Below are positions 43,895 to 52,237 of a DNA stretch of 64,000 nt, piece by piece (position 1 is the first letter of the stretch; each line of letters opens with the position of its first letter). The position numbers and the translations under genes were made by a program. The stretch spans positions 62,001-126,000 of the forward strand of contig JAPEKQ010000003.1 in the NCBI GenBank assembly GCA_029990205.1, read 5' to 3'. The notes below the pieces were generated by a model that saw only the letters and a program-made list of their open reading frames with translations, was not told the origin of the DNA and searched no databases. Source of the stretch: a bacterium (GTDB lineage: Bacteria > Joyebacterota > Joyebacteria > Joyebacterales > Joyebacteraceae).

Positions 43895-44463
43895 CAGAAT
43901 CCCTTCTTCCGCTCTTTCCAGAGCCCGCTGTCATCGCTGCCACTGTCTTCGTCGTCGTCCGTATCAGGCTTCTTCGGCTGTTCCTGCTTGTTGCTGGTCG
44001 AGGGCTGAGAGGACTGCGTCTGGGGAGGCGGAGGCGTTCGCGGTCCGCTGTCCGGCGCGTCCGACGCGCCGAATCCCCATCCCTTGGTCGGCCAGCCGCC
44101 GGCTCCCCAGAGGTGCCGAACGCCGGTCTCGGGACCGGGCTCCGGCTCGCCGGGATCCTCGTGGTGGTAGTCATCGTCATGCCACCACCAGTCGTTGTCG
44201 TACCACCATGGCGAACCGTAGTAGTCGTTCCACCGGTAGTGGCTCGACCCGTAGCGGTAGTACGGATGGTAGTACGCCGCGTCCGCATGGCAGTCGGCGC
44301 AGGTCCGGTAGCCGCGGGAGTCGTACCCCACACCGTCATGCGTGTAGCCGGTCCCCGCCATCAGGTCATTCCCGGTCGGGTGTCTGAGCACCGTGTAGCA
44401 CCCGGCCAGAGATACCAGGAGCGCGGCTGCCACCGCGATGAGTATCACTCGTGTTCGGATCAT
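43894..44463 (-). CDS. Lipoprotein with a CxxCH motif and aromatic/His-rich segment
   Basis: The 189-residue protein has a lipoprotein signal (VSLAGC, Cys22). One CxxCH heme-binding-type motif (CADCHADA) is at about residues 55-60, then a stretch extremely rich in Tyr, Trp, His and Asp (about 62-105), and a low-complexity Pro/Gln/Asp tail. The start ATG follows GGAGGAGCG. A single c-heme or metal site is possible but unproven. It is coupled to the outer-membrane protein gene. Confidence 0.65.
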   Translation of the reverse strand: MIRTRVILIAVAAALLVSLAGCYTVLRHPTGNDLMAGTGYTHDGVGYDSRGYRTCADCHADAAYYHPYYRYGSSHYRWNDYYGSPWWYDNDWWWHDDDYHHEDPGEPEPGPETGVRHLWGAGGWPTKGWGFGASDAPDSGPRTPPPPQTQSSQPSTSNKQEQPKKPDTDDDEDSGSDDSGLWKERKKGF

Positions 44464-44547
44464 GATCGTCGCTCCTCCGGGACGCCAGCGTCCCGACCGG
44501 ACACACCCCACCATGTACGAGCGCGTCGCGGTCGCGGACAATCGTTG

Positions 44548-44572
44548 AGAGCATCGAACGATTCGACGCTCT
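44548..44572. other. Inverted repeat between divergent genes
   Basis: An 11-bp inverted repeat with one mismatch and a 3-base spacer lies in the 261-base gap between the lipoprotein gene (-) and the TPR gene (+). It could be an operator or part of the - strand leader. The rest of the gap holds the promoter at 44669 and nothing else I can name. Confidence 0.4.
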
Positions 44573-44668
44573 GTTCGTCCTGTCATTCAAGGTAGCACAG
44601 GAGCACGCATCGGGCAATCGGGGTTCACGACGCGCGGGTTCCACGCGTCACCGCTCTGCCCGGGTCGC

Positions 44669-44697
44669 TTGTGAAGGCCACAGCTGCGTGCTAGACT
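44669..44697 (+). promoter_or_regulatory. Candidate promoter of the TPR/LolB-like operon
   Basis: TTGTGA, 17 bases, TAGACT (44692-44697), about 30 bases upstream of the ATG at 44725. Confidence 0.5.
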
Positions 44698-44724
44698 GCT
44701 CGTGGACCTTTCCCTGGAGCCCCA

Positions 44725-46041
44725 ATGATGCACATTCACGGACGCACAGCTGTCCTGACCGTGGCACTCGCAGCGCTTCTCATTGGCCCTGCATCCGCCT
44801 TCGCCCCGACAACGGTCCGCGAGATCGACGCGGCGGCGGAGGGATATCTGCACTATAGCCTGGGACGTCTGATGGAACTGGAGGGCCTCTACGCCGAGGC
44901 GCTGGTCCAGTACCGGCGTGCCCATTCGCTCAATCCCGGCGACTGCGAACTCCCGACCGCGACCGCCCGAGTTCTCTTCGAGATGGGAAGACTCGATGAG
45001 GCGCTCGAGGGCACCAGGCTCGCTCGCGAAGGTTGCCCGGACGCGGTGGAGCCGCTCGCCCTGGAGGCCGACGCGCTGCTTCTCCTCGAACGACCCGAGG
45101 AGGCGGAGGAGATTCTCAAGCGCGCATTCGAAGATGCCGGTGTCGAGCTCGACCGCGCAGTCGGTCTGCCGTCGCGCCTCGTCGTTCTCCTCGGGCAGTC
45201 GCTCGAGGCGCAGAGCAGGATGGCTGAGGCGCGCACGCTCTACGCGGGCGCGGCCGCCGCGGACACCCTCGACCCGGAGATGGCGTTCCTTCACGCGCGC
45301 GCGAACCTCGTGCTCGGCGATACGGATGCGGCTCTGCGCGAGCTCTGGCGCTCTCATACGCTCCAGCCTGAGAACAGGACGGCGGCGGCGACTCTCGTGC
45401 GACTTCTCGACTCGCTCGACCGGCACGAGGAGGCCCTGCCGGTCCTCGAAAGACTCGTGCGGCGCGGTGACGCCACGACCGCCGAGTATCTCGCGCTCGC
45501 GCGCTCGCACGCGCTCACCGGCAATCTTGATCTGTCGCACGCCGCCCTCGACGACGCGTCCCGCATCTGGGGTGAGACGCCACCGCTCCTGAGAGCGCGC
45601 GCATCCATCTACTTCGCCGCGGGGCGGACCGACAGCGCCGCCGCCGTCCACCGGAGACTCATCGAGCATGACCCCGAGGCGGTGACGTCACTCAACTTCC
45701 TCGCGTATGAGCTCGCGGACAAGGGCGAGAACCTCGAGGAGGCTCTTGACCTGGCTACCCGAGCGCGCGAACTCGCGCCCGAAAGCCCGCTTGTCCGCGA
45801 CACGCTGGGGTGGACCTACTACCGGCTTGGACGGTACGAAGAGGCCATCCTGGAACTCGAGCTGGCTGTGTCGCTCGGTGCTCAGAGCCCTGTCGTCCTC
45901 GAGCATCTCGGGGATGCCTACGACGCGCTCGGACGCGTGGATGACGCCAGAGACGCGTGGAGACGTGCTCTCGAACTCGATCCGGAGCGGAACACGACGC
46001 TGCAGAGACTCAGTGGCGGGATGTCGAATGATGGACACTAG
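44725..46041 (+). CDS. Secreted tetratricopeptide-repeat protein
   Basis: The 438-residue protein has a signal peptide (VALAALLIGPASA) and about ten TPR-type helical repeats, for example YAEALVQYRRAHSLNPGD and YEEAILELELAVSLGAQSP. It is predicted to be periplasmic and to scaffold protein contacts. The 3' end overlaps the lipoprotein gene at 46028. Confidence 0.85.
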   Translation: MMHIHGRTAVLTVALAALLIGPASAFAPTTVREIDAAAEGYLHYSLGRLMELEGLYAEALVQYRRAHSLNPGDCELPTATARVLFEMGRLDEALEGTRLAREGCPDAVEPLALEADALLLLERPEEAEEILKRAFEDAGVELDRAVGLPSRLVVLLGQSLEAQSRMAEARTLYAGAAAADTLDPEMAFLHARANLVLGDTDAALRELWRSHTLQPENRTAAATLVRLLDSLDRHEEALPVLERLVRRGDATTAEYLALARSHALTGNLDLSHAALDDASRIWGETPPLLRARASIYFAAGRTDSAAAVHRRLIEHDPEAVTSLNFLAYELADKGENLEEALDLATRARELAPESPLVRDTLGWTYYRLGRYEEAILELELAVSLGAQSPVVLEHLGDAYDALGRVDDARDAWRRALELDPERNTTLQRLSGGMSNDGH

Positions 46042-46840
46042 AACATCACGAGTCGCTCTCCGTCTCACCGTCGCGCTCGTCGCGATGTTGCTCGCCGGCG
46101 GATGTGGGGGACCTCGTGTCGCAACCGAACCACTGACCCCGTCCGAGCTCGACCGGGTCGCGACCGCCGTGGACGCGACGGCGCAGAGCCTGACAGCGCT
46201 TCGTGCAGGCGGTACCGGTACGCTCTCGACTTCGGACCAGAGGAGTCCTTTCGACTTCACCGTCGTCTACGATCAGCCCGGCTGGCTTCGCGGCGATCTT
46301 CGCCCGTCGTCACCGGCCGTCCCGAGCGGATTCGCGGCGTACCTCCGCGTAGCGGATGAATGCGCGGATCTGCTGTTCCCTGCGAGTCTCGTGATGGTCA
46401 CCGGCTGTCTCGAGGAGGCGCCCTTCGCCGATCCTGCGCTTCTGCTCTTCGGTGTCATCAGCGGCGACGACATCCGCGCGCTCGAGACCGCCATGATAGC
46501 CGAGGACGACGACGCTGTCAGACTCACGGGACGCAGGGACGAGATGCAGATCGACATCGGGCTCGACCGCGAGACGATGCTGCTCACGAACATCGAGATC
46601 CGGGCCGACGATGAGGCATGGCTGACGATCGAATACGAAGGCAACGGATGGAAGAGATCGATGCCGCTTCCGCAGACGACGATCGTCAAGTTCGGTCGGA
46701 TGGGGCGGACGCAGGCGAGGCTCAAGTTTGACTTCGAGCGGCTGCGCGCGATCGACGCCGTTGACCGGAACGCGCTCGATCTTGTCGTTCCCCCCGGCAC
46801 AGTGGTCTCCACCTGGGGAGACCTCGCACTCTGGAGGTAG
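46028..46840 (+). CDS. LolB-like / DUF4292-like lipoprotein
   Basis: The 270-residue protein has a signal ending LLAGGC with an imperfect lipobox. The body resembles the beta-sheet LolA/LolB fold, with a short run near residues 60-100 and a late NALDLVVPPGTVV. A role in outer-membrane lipoprotein insertion or trafficking is possible, given lolA elsewhere in this window. The start overlaps the TPR gene by 14 bases; the frame is open upstream as a shadow. Confidence 0.6.
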   Translation: MMDTRTSRVALRLTVALVAMLLAGGCGGPRVATEPLTPSELDRVATAVDATAQSLTALRAGGTGTLSTSDQRSPFDFTVVYDQPGWLRGDLRPSSPAVPSGFAAYLRVADECADLLFPASLVMVTGCLEEAPFADPALLLFGVISGDDIRALETAMIAEDDDAVRLTGRRDEMQIDIGLDRETMLLTNIEIRADDEAWLTIEYEGNGWKRSMPLPQTTIVKFGRMGRTQARLKFDFERLRAIDAVDRNALDLVVPPGTVVSTWGDLALWR

Positions 46841-46843
46841 CTG

Positions 46844-47830
46844 ATGCGAACGGCACTCTGTACGCTCATCGTGGTCGCGGCGCTCGCAACGGGTTGCACG
46901 GGCCCGACGATGCCGGCCTTCGGCGAGACCGATGACCTGGTGATCATCATCGACGCGCCCCCGGGCAGCGAGCTCCGAGCCGAACTCTCGGACGTCTTCG
47001 AAGCGGTGGACACCTGGCTCGTCCGCGAACCCGCATTCGACGTCTCTTTCGCGACTCCGGGCCGGCTCGGCGACTACACGAGCTGGCGCAACATCCTCTT
47101 CTGCGGCGTATGGGACGAAGGCGAGGTCGGCGAGGTCGTCCGGAGCAGGGTTCCGGGAGTACCACTGACCGACGAGGCGTCCTTCACGACGGCCACAGAC
47201 ATCTGGGCCGGCCGACAGGTCGTTGCGGCGCTGATGGCGGGCTCAGAGGAGGAGCTGGTCGCCTATCTCCAGGCGGAGGGAGCGAACATCAGGTCGGAAC
47301 TGATGTTCGATGTCCGCGAGCGACTCGTCACGGCACTGTGTCAGGACTCCCGCAGCTCGGGGCGAGGCGGAGCGCTCGAGGAGCGCTTCGGCTGGACCAT
47401 CTGTGTCCCGGAGGACTACGAGCTCGACACCGGCGCGGAGCGCGACGGGTTCATCCGGTTCGACCGGCGACAGCCCGACCGCTACCTGTTCGTCTCATGG
47501 CGCTCAGGCGCCGCTCGGGACGTCACACGCGACTACGCGACCACGGAACGCGACCGTCTCTGTTCGCTCTACCACAACGGGGACACCGTCCAGGACCGCA
47601 GGCCCGTACTCGCCGACACGGTCCAGCTCGCCGGCATGCCGGCGCTGAGACTGCGCGGCTGGTGGGGGAACAGGGAGCTTAAGGGCGGCGGCCCGTTCGT
47701 TTCATACTGCCTGCACGTCCCGGAGGAGGATCGCGTCTACTTCCTCGACGCCAGTCTGTTCGCTCCGGGACAGGACAAGACGCCGCTGATGCGCCATCTC
47801 GACGGCGTGCTGATGACGTTCCGTCCGTAG
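46844..47830 (+). CDS. DUF4837-family lipoprotein
   Basis: The 328-residue protein has a lipoprotein signal (ALATGC, Cys18) and the DUF4837 layout: LVIIIDAPPGSELRAEL near the start, ERFGWTICVPEDYEL in the middle, and LRGWWGNRELKGGGPFVSYCLHV near the end. Function unknown; the family is most common in Bacteroidota and relatives. It follows the LolB-like gene by three bases. Confidence 0.75.
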   Translation: MRTALCTLIVVAALATGCTGPTMPAFGETDDLVIIIDAPPGSELRAELSDVFEAVDTWLVREPAFDVSFATPGRLGDYTSWRNILFCGVWDEGEVGEVVRSRVPGVPLTDEASFTTATDIWAGRQVVAALMAGSEEELVAYLQAEGANIRSELMFDVRERLVTALCQDSRSSGRGGALEERFGWTICVPEDYELDTGAERDGFIRFDRRQPDRYLFVSWRSGAARDVTRDYATTERDRLCSLYHNGDTVQDRRPVLADTVQLAGMPALRLRGWWGNRELKGGGPFVSYCLHVPEEDRVYFLDASLFAPGQDKTPLMRHLDGVLMTFRP

Positions 47831-47840
47831 CGCTTCGGCG

Positions 47841-47870
47841 CCCGCCGGTCCGACACCCGCCGGTCCGACA
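47841..47870 (+). repeat. 15-bp tandem repeat, two copies
   Basis: CCCGCCGGTCCGACA occurs twice in tandem, followed by CCCC/GGGG and the promoter at 47882. Confidence 0.8.
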
Positions 47871-47881
47871 CCCCGGTGGGG

Positions 47882-47910
47882 TTGACAGACCGGAGGTGCT
47901 CTGGTAGCTT
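47882..47910 (+). promoter_or_regulatory. Candidate promoter of the TPR gene at 47982
   Basis: TTGACA (47882-47887), 17 bases, TAGCTT (47905-47910). The 151-base gap before the gene has no other feature than this and the tandem repeat. Confidence 0.5.
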
Positions 47911-47981
47911 CCCCCGAGACGAACCATCTGACCGATACGGACTCGGCAGGACGTTCTCAGGCGGCAGATGAGGTTTCCATC

Positions 47982-48680
47982 ATGAGAGAGCTACGACCCC
48001 TCGAGGACGCGATATCCCGACTCGAGCGCGTGTTCGCCACGCGGCGAAGCGTCCGGATCGTTGCGCCGCTTGCCGAGGCCTATCGGCTGGAGCGCCGTCT
48101 TGGCGAGGCCGAGGCAACAGCCCGCGACGGAGTACGCGACTACCCGAACAGCATATCGATCCGTGTCGTACTTGCCCGGTCGCTCCGTGACCAGGGCCGC
48201 GACGCCGACGCGCGTGAGGCCTTCCGCGAGGTCATGCGTCTGGACCCCGAGAACATGGAGGCTCTGGTCTTCGTGGAGTCCACCCCGGACCCGAGGTGGG
48301 AGAGTCCACTCGAACCCGCGCCCGCGGATCCACAGGCGCCCGAGACGGACACAACGCAGCCGGCCGAGGCGGCGTGGGACACCCCGGTGGACGCACCCCC
48401 GGTGGCCATCGAGGCGCCATCGGAACCGGTCTCGCTGACAACCGAACTGGCCCATCTCTCGGATCTCTTCGGTCCGTCAGCCGGAGACCCGGCGGACCGC
48501 GACGGAGCGGGAGAACTGACCGGGATCGCGACGCTGACCCTCGCCGAGATCTACGCAAGGCAGGGACTGCCTGACAAGGCGGTCGAGGTGTGTCAGCAGA
48601 TCCTCGCAAGGGATCCTGAGGACGCCGACGCGCTCAAGCGTCTCGAGGAATACGAGCGCGCGCTGGCCGAGTCGCGCTGA
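47982..48680 (+). CDS. Cytosolic TPR-domain protein
   Basis: The 232-residue protein has no signal peptide. TPR pairs occur near residues 20-90 (APLAEAYRLERRLGEAEATARDGV, DAREAFREVMRLDPEN) and at the C terminus (LAEIYARQGLPDKAVEVCQQILARDPED). A Pro/Ala-rich linker joins them. It is followed by a hairpin at 48717. Confidence 0.8.
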   Translation: MRELRPLEDAISRLERVFATRRSVRIVAPLAEAYRLERRLGEAEATARDGVRDYPNSISIRVVLARSLRDQGRDADAREAFREVMRLDPENMEALVFVESTPDPRWESPLEPAPADPQAPETDTTQPAEAAWDTPVDAPPVAIEAPSEPVSLTTELAHLSDLFGPSAGDPADRDGAGELTGIATLTLAEIYARQGLPDKAVEVCQQILARDPEDADALKRLEEYERALAESR

Positions 48681-48716
48681 GCGGCGGCACACATCCATCG
48701 TGACGAGTACCACGCA

Positions 48717-48739
48717 TCCCGGCGACGAACTCGCCGGGA
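48717..48739 (+). terminator. Possible terminator hairpin
   Basis: A perfect 8-bp stem with a 7-base loop follows the TPR gene by 36 bases but has no T-run, so it may only stabilise the mRNA end. Confidence 0.35.
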
Positions 48740-48788
48740 CACGCGCAACTGGCCTGCAGAAGCGGAGTTGCGGCCGGGAACATACCGG

Positions 48789-48817
48789 TTGACGGGTGAT
48801 GGTGGCGGTTGTATTCT
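48789..48817 (+). promoter_or_regulatory. Candidate promoter of the efp operon
   Basis: TTGACG (48789-48794), 17 bases, TATTCT (48812-48817), about 70 bases before efp. Confidence 0.55.
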
Positions 48818-48888
48818 GCATGGGTTCCATCGGAGCCGGCGCATAAGAGCCGACTGGCAACACGATTAACTCTCTCACAGGTGAAGCG

Positions 48889-49449
48889 ATGGCAACGACA
48901 AGCAATGATTTCCGCAACGGAATGGTCATCCGGAAGGACGGCAAGCTCTACACGATCGTCGAGTTCCTGCACGTCAAGCCCGGCAAGGGCGGCGCATTCG
49001 TGCGCAGCAAGCTCAAAGACGTCAAGTCCGGCAAGGTCCTCGACATCACGTGGCGCGCGGGGGAGAAGGTCGAGAGCGTCAGGCTCGATCGCACCAAGGC
49101 GCAGTTCCTCTACAAGGATGACCAGCTCAACTTCATGAAGATGGACACCTACGACCAGGTCGCGCTATCGACAGCGGCTGTGGGGGAGGGCAACTCGCTT
49201 CTTCTGAAGGATGGCACGGAGGTCGAGATCCTGTTCGATGGGGATGAAGCCGTCTCTGTCGTGCTTCCGACGTTCGTCGAACTTGAGATCACACAGACAG
49301 ACCCCGGTGTCAAGGGCGACACGGTCTCCGGCGGCACCAAGCCCGCCACGCTCGAGACCGGCGCCGTCGTGCAGGTACCTCTCTTCCTGTCGGAAGGCGA
49401 CGTCGTGAAGGTTGACACCCGGACCGGACAGTACGTTTCCCGCGTCTGA
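48889..49449 (+). CDS. efp: Elongation factor P
   Basis: The 186-residue protein has three KOW/OB-like domains. The tip loop VKPGKGGAF carries Lys33, the position modified by EpmA/EarP-type systems in other bacteria. EF-P rescues ribosomes stalled at polyproline. It heads the efp-accB-accC group, a common arrangement. Confidence 0.97.
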   Translation: MATTSNDFRNGMVIRKDGKLYTIVEFLHVKPGKGGAFVRSKLKDVKSGKVLDITWRAGEKVESVRLDRTKAQFLYKDDQLNFMKMDTYDQVALSTAAVGEGNSLLLKDGTEVEILFDGDEAVSVVLPTFVELEITQTDPGVKGDTVSGGTKPATLETGAVVQVPLFLSEGDVVKVDTRTGQYVSRV

Positions 49450-49490
49450 CGTCTGCGCGGCGACGCGCAACGCACTGTGGAGGAGACGAG

Positions 49491-49973
49491 ATGGACAGAA
49501 AGGAACTCGAAGAGCTCATCAGACTCGTTGAGGACAGCGATGTCCAGGAGCTCCACATCCGCAACCTGCTGACCTCGGTCAGGATCGTGAAGGCTCAGCC
49601 TCACGTGCTGGCGACGCACCCCGTCGTGACCGAGGCGCAGCATGCTGCTCCGACCGCCGCAGCACCCGCTTCGGCGCCGGTCGCGGAGACCGCCGAGACG
49701 GCACCGGCCGCGCAGGCGGACGCCGATGCCGGTCTCGTTCCGATCACGTCACCGATGGTCGGAACGTACTACGCGGCGTCTTCCCCGGAGTCGCCGCCCT
49801 ACGTGCAGCAGGGCGACCACGTCAACAAGGGGCAGGTCGTCTGTATCGTCGAGGCCATGAAGCTGATGAATGAGATCGAGTCCGAGGTCGCCGGCACGGT
49901 CGTACGCGTCGTTGCCGAGAACGGGAAGCCGGTCGAGTTCGGATCGCCGCTGTTCATGGTGCAGCCCGACTGA
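49491..49973 (+). CDS. accB: Biotin carboxyl carrier protein of acetyl-CoA carboxylase
   Basis: The 160-residue protein has an N-terminal helical region ([18 protein letters not shown]), an Ala/Pro/Thr-rich linker and a C-terminal biotinyl domain with the biotin Lys124 in EAMKLMNE. It carries biotin in the carboxylation step of fatty acid synthesis. Confidence 0.97.
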   Translation: MDRKELEELIRLVEDSDVQELHIRNLLTSVRIVKAQPHVLATHPVVTEAQHAAPTAAAPASAPVAETAETAPAAQADADAGLVPITSPMVGTYYAASSPESPPYVQQGDHVNKGQVVCIVEAMKLMNEIESEVAGTVVRVVAENGKPVEFGSPLFMVQPD

Positions 49974-50002
49974 TCCACCATCCATCCGGGAGGAGCTCCT
50001 CC

Positions 50003-51385
50003 GTGTTCAGCAAGATCCTGGTCGCCAACCGCGGTGAGATCGCGCTCCGCGTCATGCGGGCCTGCAAGGAACTCGGGATCCCCACGGTCGCGGTCCACTC
50101 CGAGGCCGATGAGGATGCGCTCCACGTCAAGTTCGCGGACGAGAGTGTGTGCATCGGTCCGGCAGCGGGCGCGGAGAGCTATCTCAACGTTCGCGCCATC
50201 CTCAGCGCGGCCGACCTCACGGGAGCCGACGCGCTCCATCCGGGCTACGGATTCCTCGCCGAGAACGCTGAGTTCGCGGAGATCTGCGCGGTCCACGACA
50301 TCACCTTCATCGGCCCGACGGGCGAGATGATGCGCCTGATGGGGAACAAGGCGACCGCCCGGACCATGATGCAGAAGGCCGGGGTGCCCGTGGTGCCCGG
50401 CACCGACGGCGCGGTCCAGGACGTGGAGGAAGCGAAGCGCGAGGCCGAGCGGATCGGCTACCCGGTCATGATCAAGGCGTCTGCCGGGGGAGGCGGGAAG
50501 GGCATGCGGATCGCCGTCGACCCCGAGAATCTCGTCACGAACTTCGCGGTCGCCAGCGGTGAGGCGGAGGCGGCATTCGGCGACGGGGAGATCTACCTCG
50601 AGAAGCTCCTGATCGAGCCGCGGCACATCGAGTTCCAGATCCTTGGAGACAGCCACGGGAACGTCGTGCATCTCGGCGAGCGTGACTGTTCCATCCAGCG
50701 GCGCCATCAGAAGCTTATTGAGGAGTCGCCGTCACCGGCGGTGACGGACGATCTCCGCGAACGCATGGGCAAGGCCGCCGTCGACGGCGCGCGCGGCATC
50801 GGCTACGCCAGCGCCGGGACGGTCGAGTTCCTCCTCGACGCTCGTGGCGGATTCTACTTCATGGAGATGAACACGCGCATCCAGGTCGAGCATCCCGTGA
50901 CCGAGCTCGTAACGGGCATCGATCTGGTCAAGGAGCAGATCCGCGTAGCCGCGGGCGAGAAGCTGGACCTCACCCAAGAGAAGCTCCACCTCCGCGGCCA
51001 TGCCATCGAGTGCCGCATCAATGCCGAGGATCCGGCGCACGGCTTCGCGCCGCGTCCGGGCACCGTCACCGAGCTCTACGTTCCCGGCGGTCCCGGAGTG
51101 CGCGTCGACACGCACGTCTTCAGCGGGTACGCGATCCCGCCGTACTACGATTCGATGATCGCGAAGCTGCTCACGCACGGCACGACGCGCGAGGAGGCGC
51201 TGGCGCGGATGCGCAGAGCGCTGAGCGAGTTCGTCATCGAGGGCGTCGCCACGACGATCCCGTTCCACATCGAGATGATGGACGACCCCGACTTCGTTTC
51301 CGGCAACTTCGACACGGGGACGCTCGAGCGCCGGATGGAGGCGGCGAAGGAGCAGGCTGAATCCGAGAAGAACGCCGAGAGCTGA
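50003..51385 (+). CDS. accC: Biotin carboxylase subunit of acetyl-CoA carboxylase
   Basis: The 460-residue ATP-grasp protein has [34 protein letters not shown] (ATP loop), [20 protein letters not shown] and [17 protein letters not shown]. It carboxylates the biotin of AccB. GTG start after GGAGGAG. Confidence 0.97.
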   Translation: MFSKILVANRGEIALRVMRACKELGIPTVAVHSEADEDALHVKFADESVCIGPAAGAESYLNVRAILSAADLTGADALHPGYGFLAENAEFAEICAVHDITFIGPTGEMMRLMGNKATARTMMQKAGVPVVPGTDGAVQDVEEAKREAERIGYPVMIKASAGGGGKGMRIAVDPENLVTNFAVASGEAEAAFGDGEIYLEKLLIEPRHIEFQILGDSHGNVVHLGERDCSIQRRHQKLIEESPSPAVTDDLRERMGKAAVDGARGIGYASAGTVEFLLDARGGFYFMEMNTRIQVEHPVTELVTGIDLVKEQIRVAAGEKLDLTQEKLHLRGHAIECRINAEDPAHGFAPRPGTVTELYVPGGPGVRVDTHVFSGYAIPPYYDSMIAKLLTHGTTREEALARMRRALSEFVIEGVATTIPFHIEMMDDPDFVSGNFDTGTLERRMEAAKEQAESEKNAES

Positions 51386-51438
51386 GAGACACGCTGCCAC
51401 GCACCGCGACGAAGACATCTCAGAGGGCAGGTAACACC

Positions 51439-52176
51439 ATGGAGCTGAGCCTCTACGCCACACCGCGCGACTTCACCGAAGCGCTCGCCAAGGGGACGCA
51501 CGTCATCGTCATCGACGTGCTCCGCGCATCGAGCACGATCGTGCAGTCCTGTGAGAACGGCGTCGAGCGGATCATCCCCGTAGCCGATGTCGAGGACGCC
51601 ACGAAGCTCATCCCGACGCTCGATCGCGCCGAGGCGCTTCTCGGCGGCGAGCAGGATGGTCACACGATCGATGGTTTCGACCTCGGCAACTCGCCGATCG
51701 AGTACACCAGGCGCGTCGTCGAGGGCAAGACGATCATCTTCTGCACGACCAACGGGACGGTAGCCATCACCGGGAGCGCAGCCGCGGCCGACATCTCCGT
51801 GGGCTGTTTCCTCAATCTCTCGGCAGTTGTCGCGCGTCTCGTCAAGGCAGCACCCGAGCGGGCGGTGATCCTCTGCTCCGGCAACTCCGGCGTGCTGTCG
51901 CTCGAGGACTTCGTCTGCGGCGGACACATGGCGGCCCGGATACACGCTGAGCTCGGGACGCGCGTGACCATGAACGACGGCGCCGAGGCCGCGCGCGTAC
52001 TCGCCGGCTGTATGCCGGATCCCGAGACCGTTCTCCGCTCGTCGGTGCACGGCCGTCGGCTCGCAGAACTCGGATTCGAGCGGGACCTCGAGTTCTGCGC
52101 ACGAATGGACAGATATTCCGGCGTTCCCGTCGTCGTTGACGGCAGGATCTCCGGTCACGATCCCGACTCTCGCTGA
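51439..52176 (+). CDS. comB: 2-phosphosulfolactate phosphatase (ComB) family protein
   Basis: The 245-residue protein has the ComB-family segments VIVIDVLRASSTIVQSCENG, GFDLGNSP and CTTNGTVAI, then VCGGHMAARI. ComB dephosphorylates 2-phosphosulfolactate in coenzyme M synthesis, but this family is common in non-methanogens and may have another substrate here. It may be part of the efp-acc transcription unit. Confidence 0.85.
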   Translation: MELSLYATPRDFTEALAKGTHVIVIDVLRASSTIVQSCENGVERIIPVADVEDATKLIPTLDRAEALLGGEQDGHTIDGFDLGNSPIEYTRRVVEGKTIIFCTTNGTVAITGSAAAADISVGCFLNLSAVVARLVKAAPERAVILCSGNSGVLSLEDFVCGGHMAARIHAELGTRVTMNDGAEAARVLAGCMPDPETVLRSSVHGRRLAELGFERDLEFCARMDRYSGVPVVVDGRISGHDPDSR

Positions 52177-52237
52177 CCCCGGGCTCTCCGGCCGCGCGAG
52201 ACCACGCACACACGACACGATTGCGGGAGGACACGGA

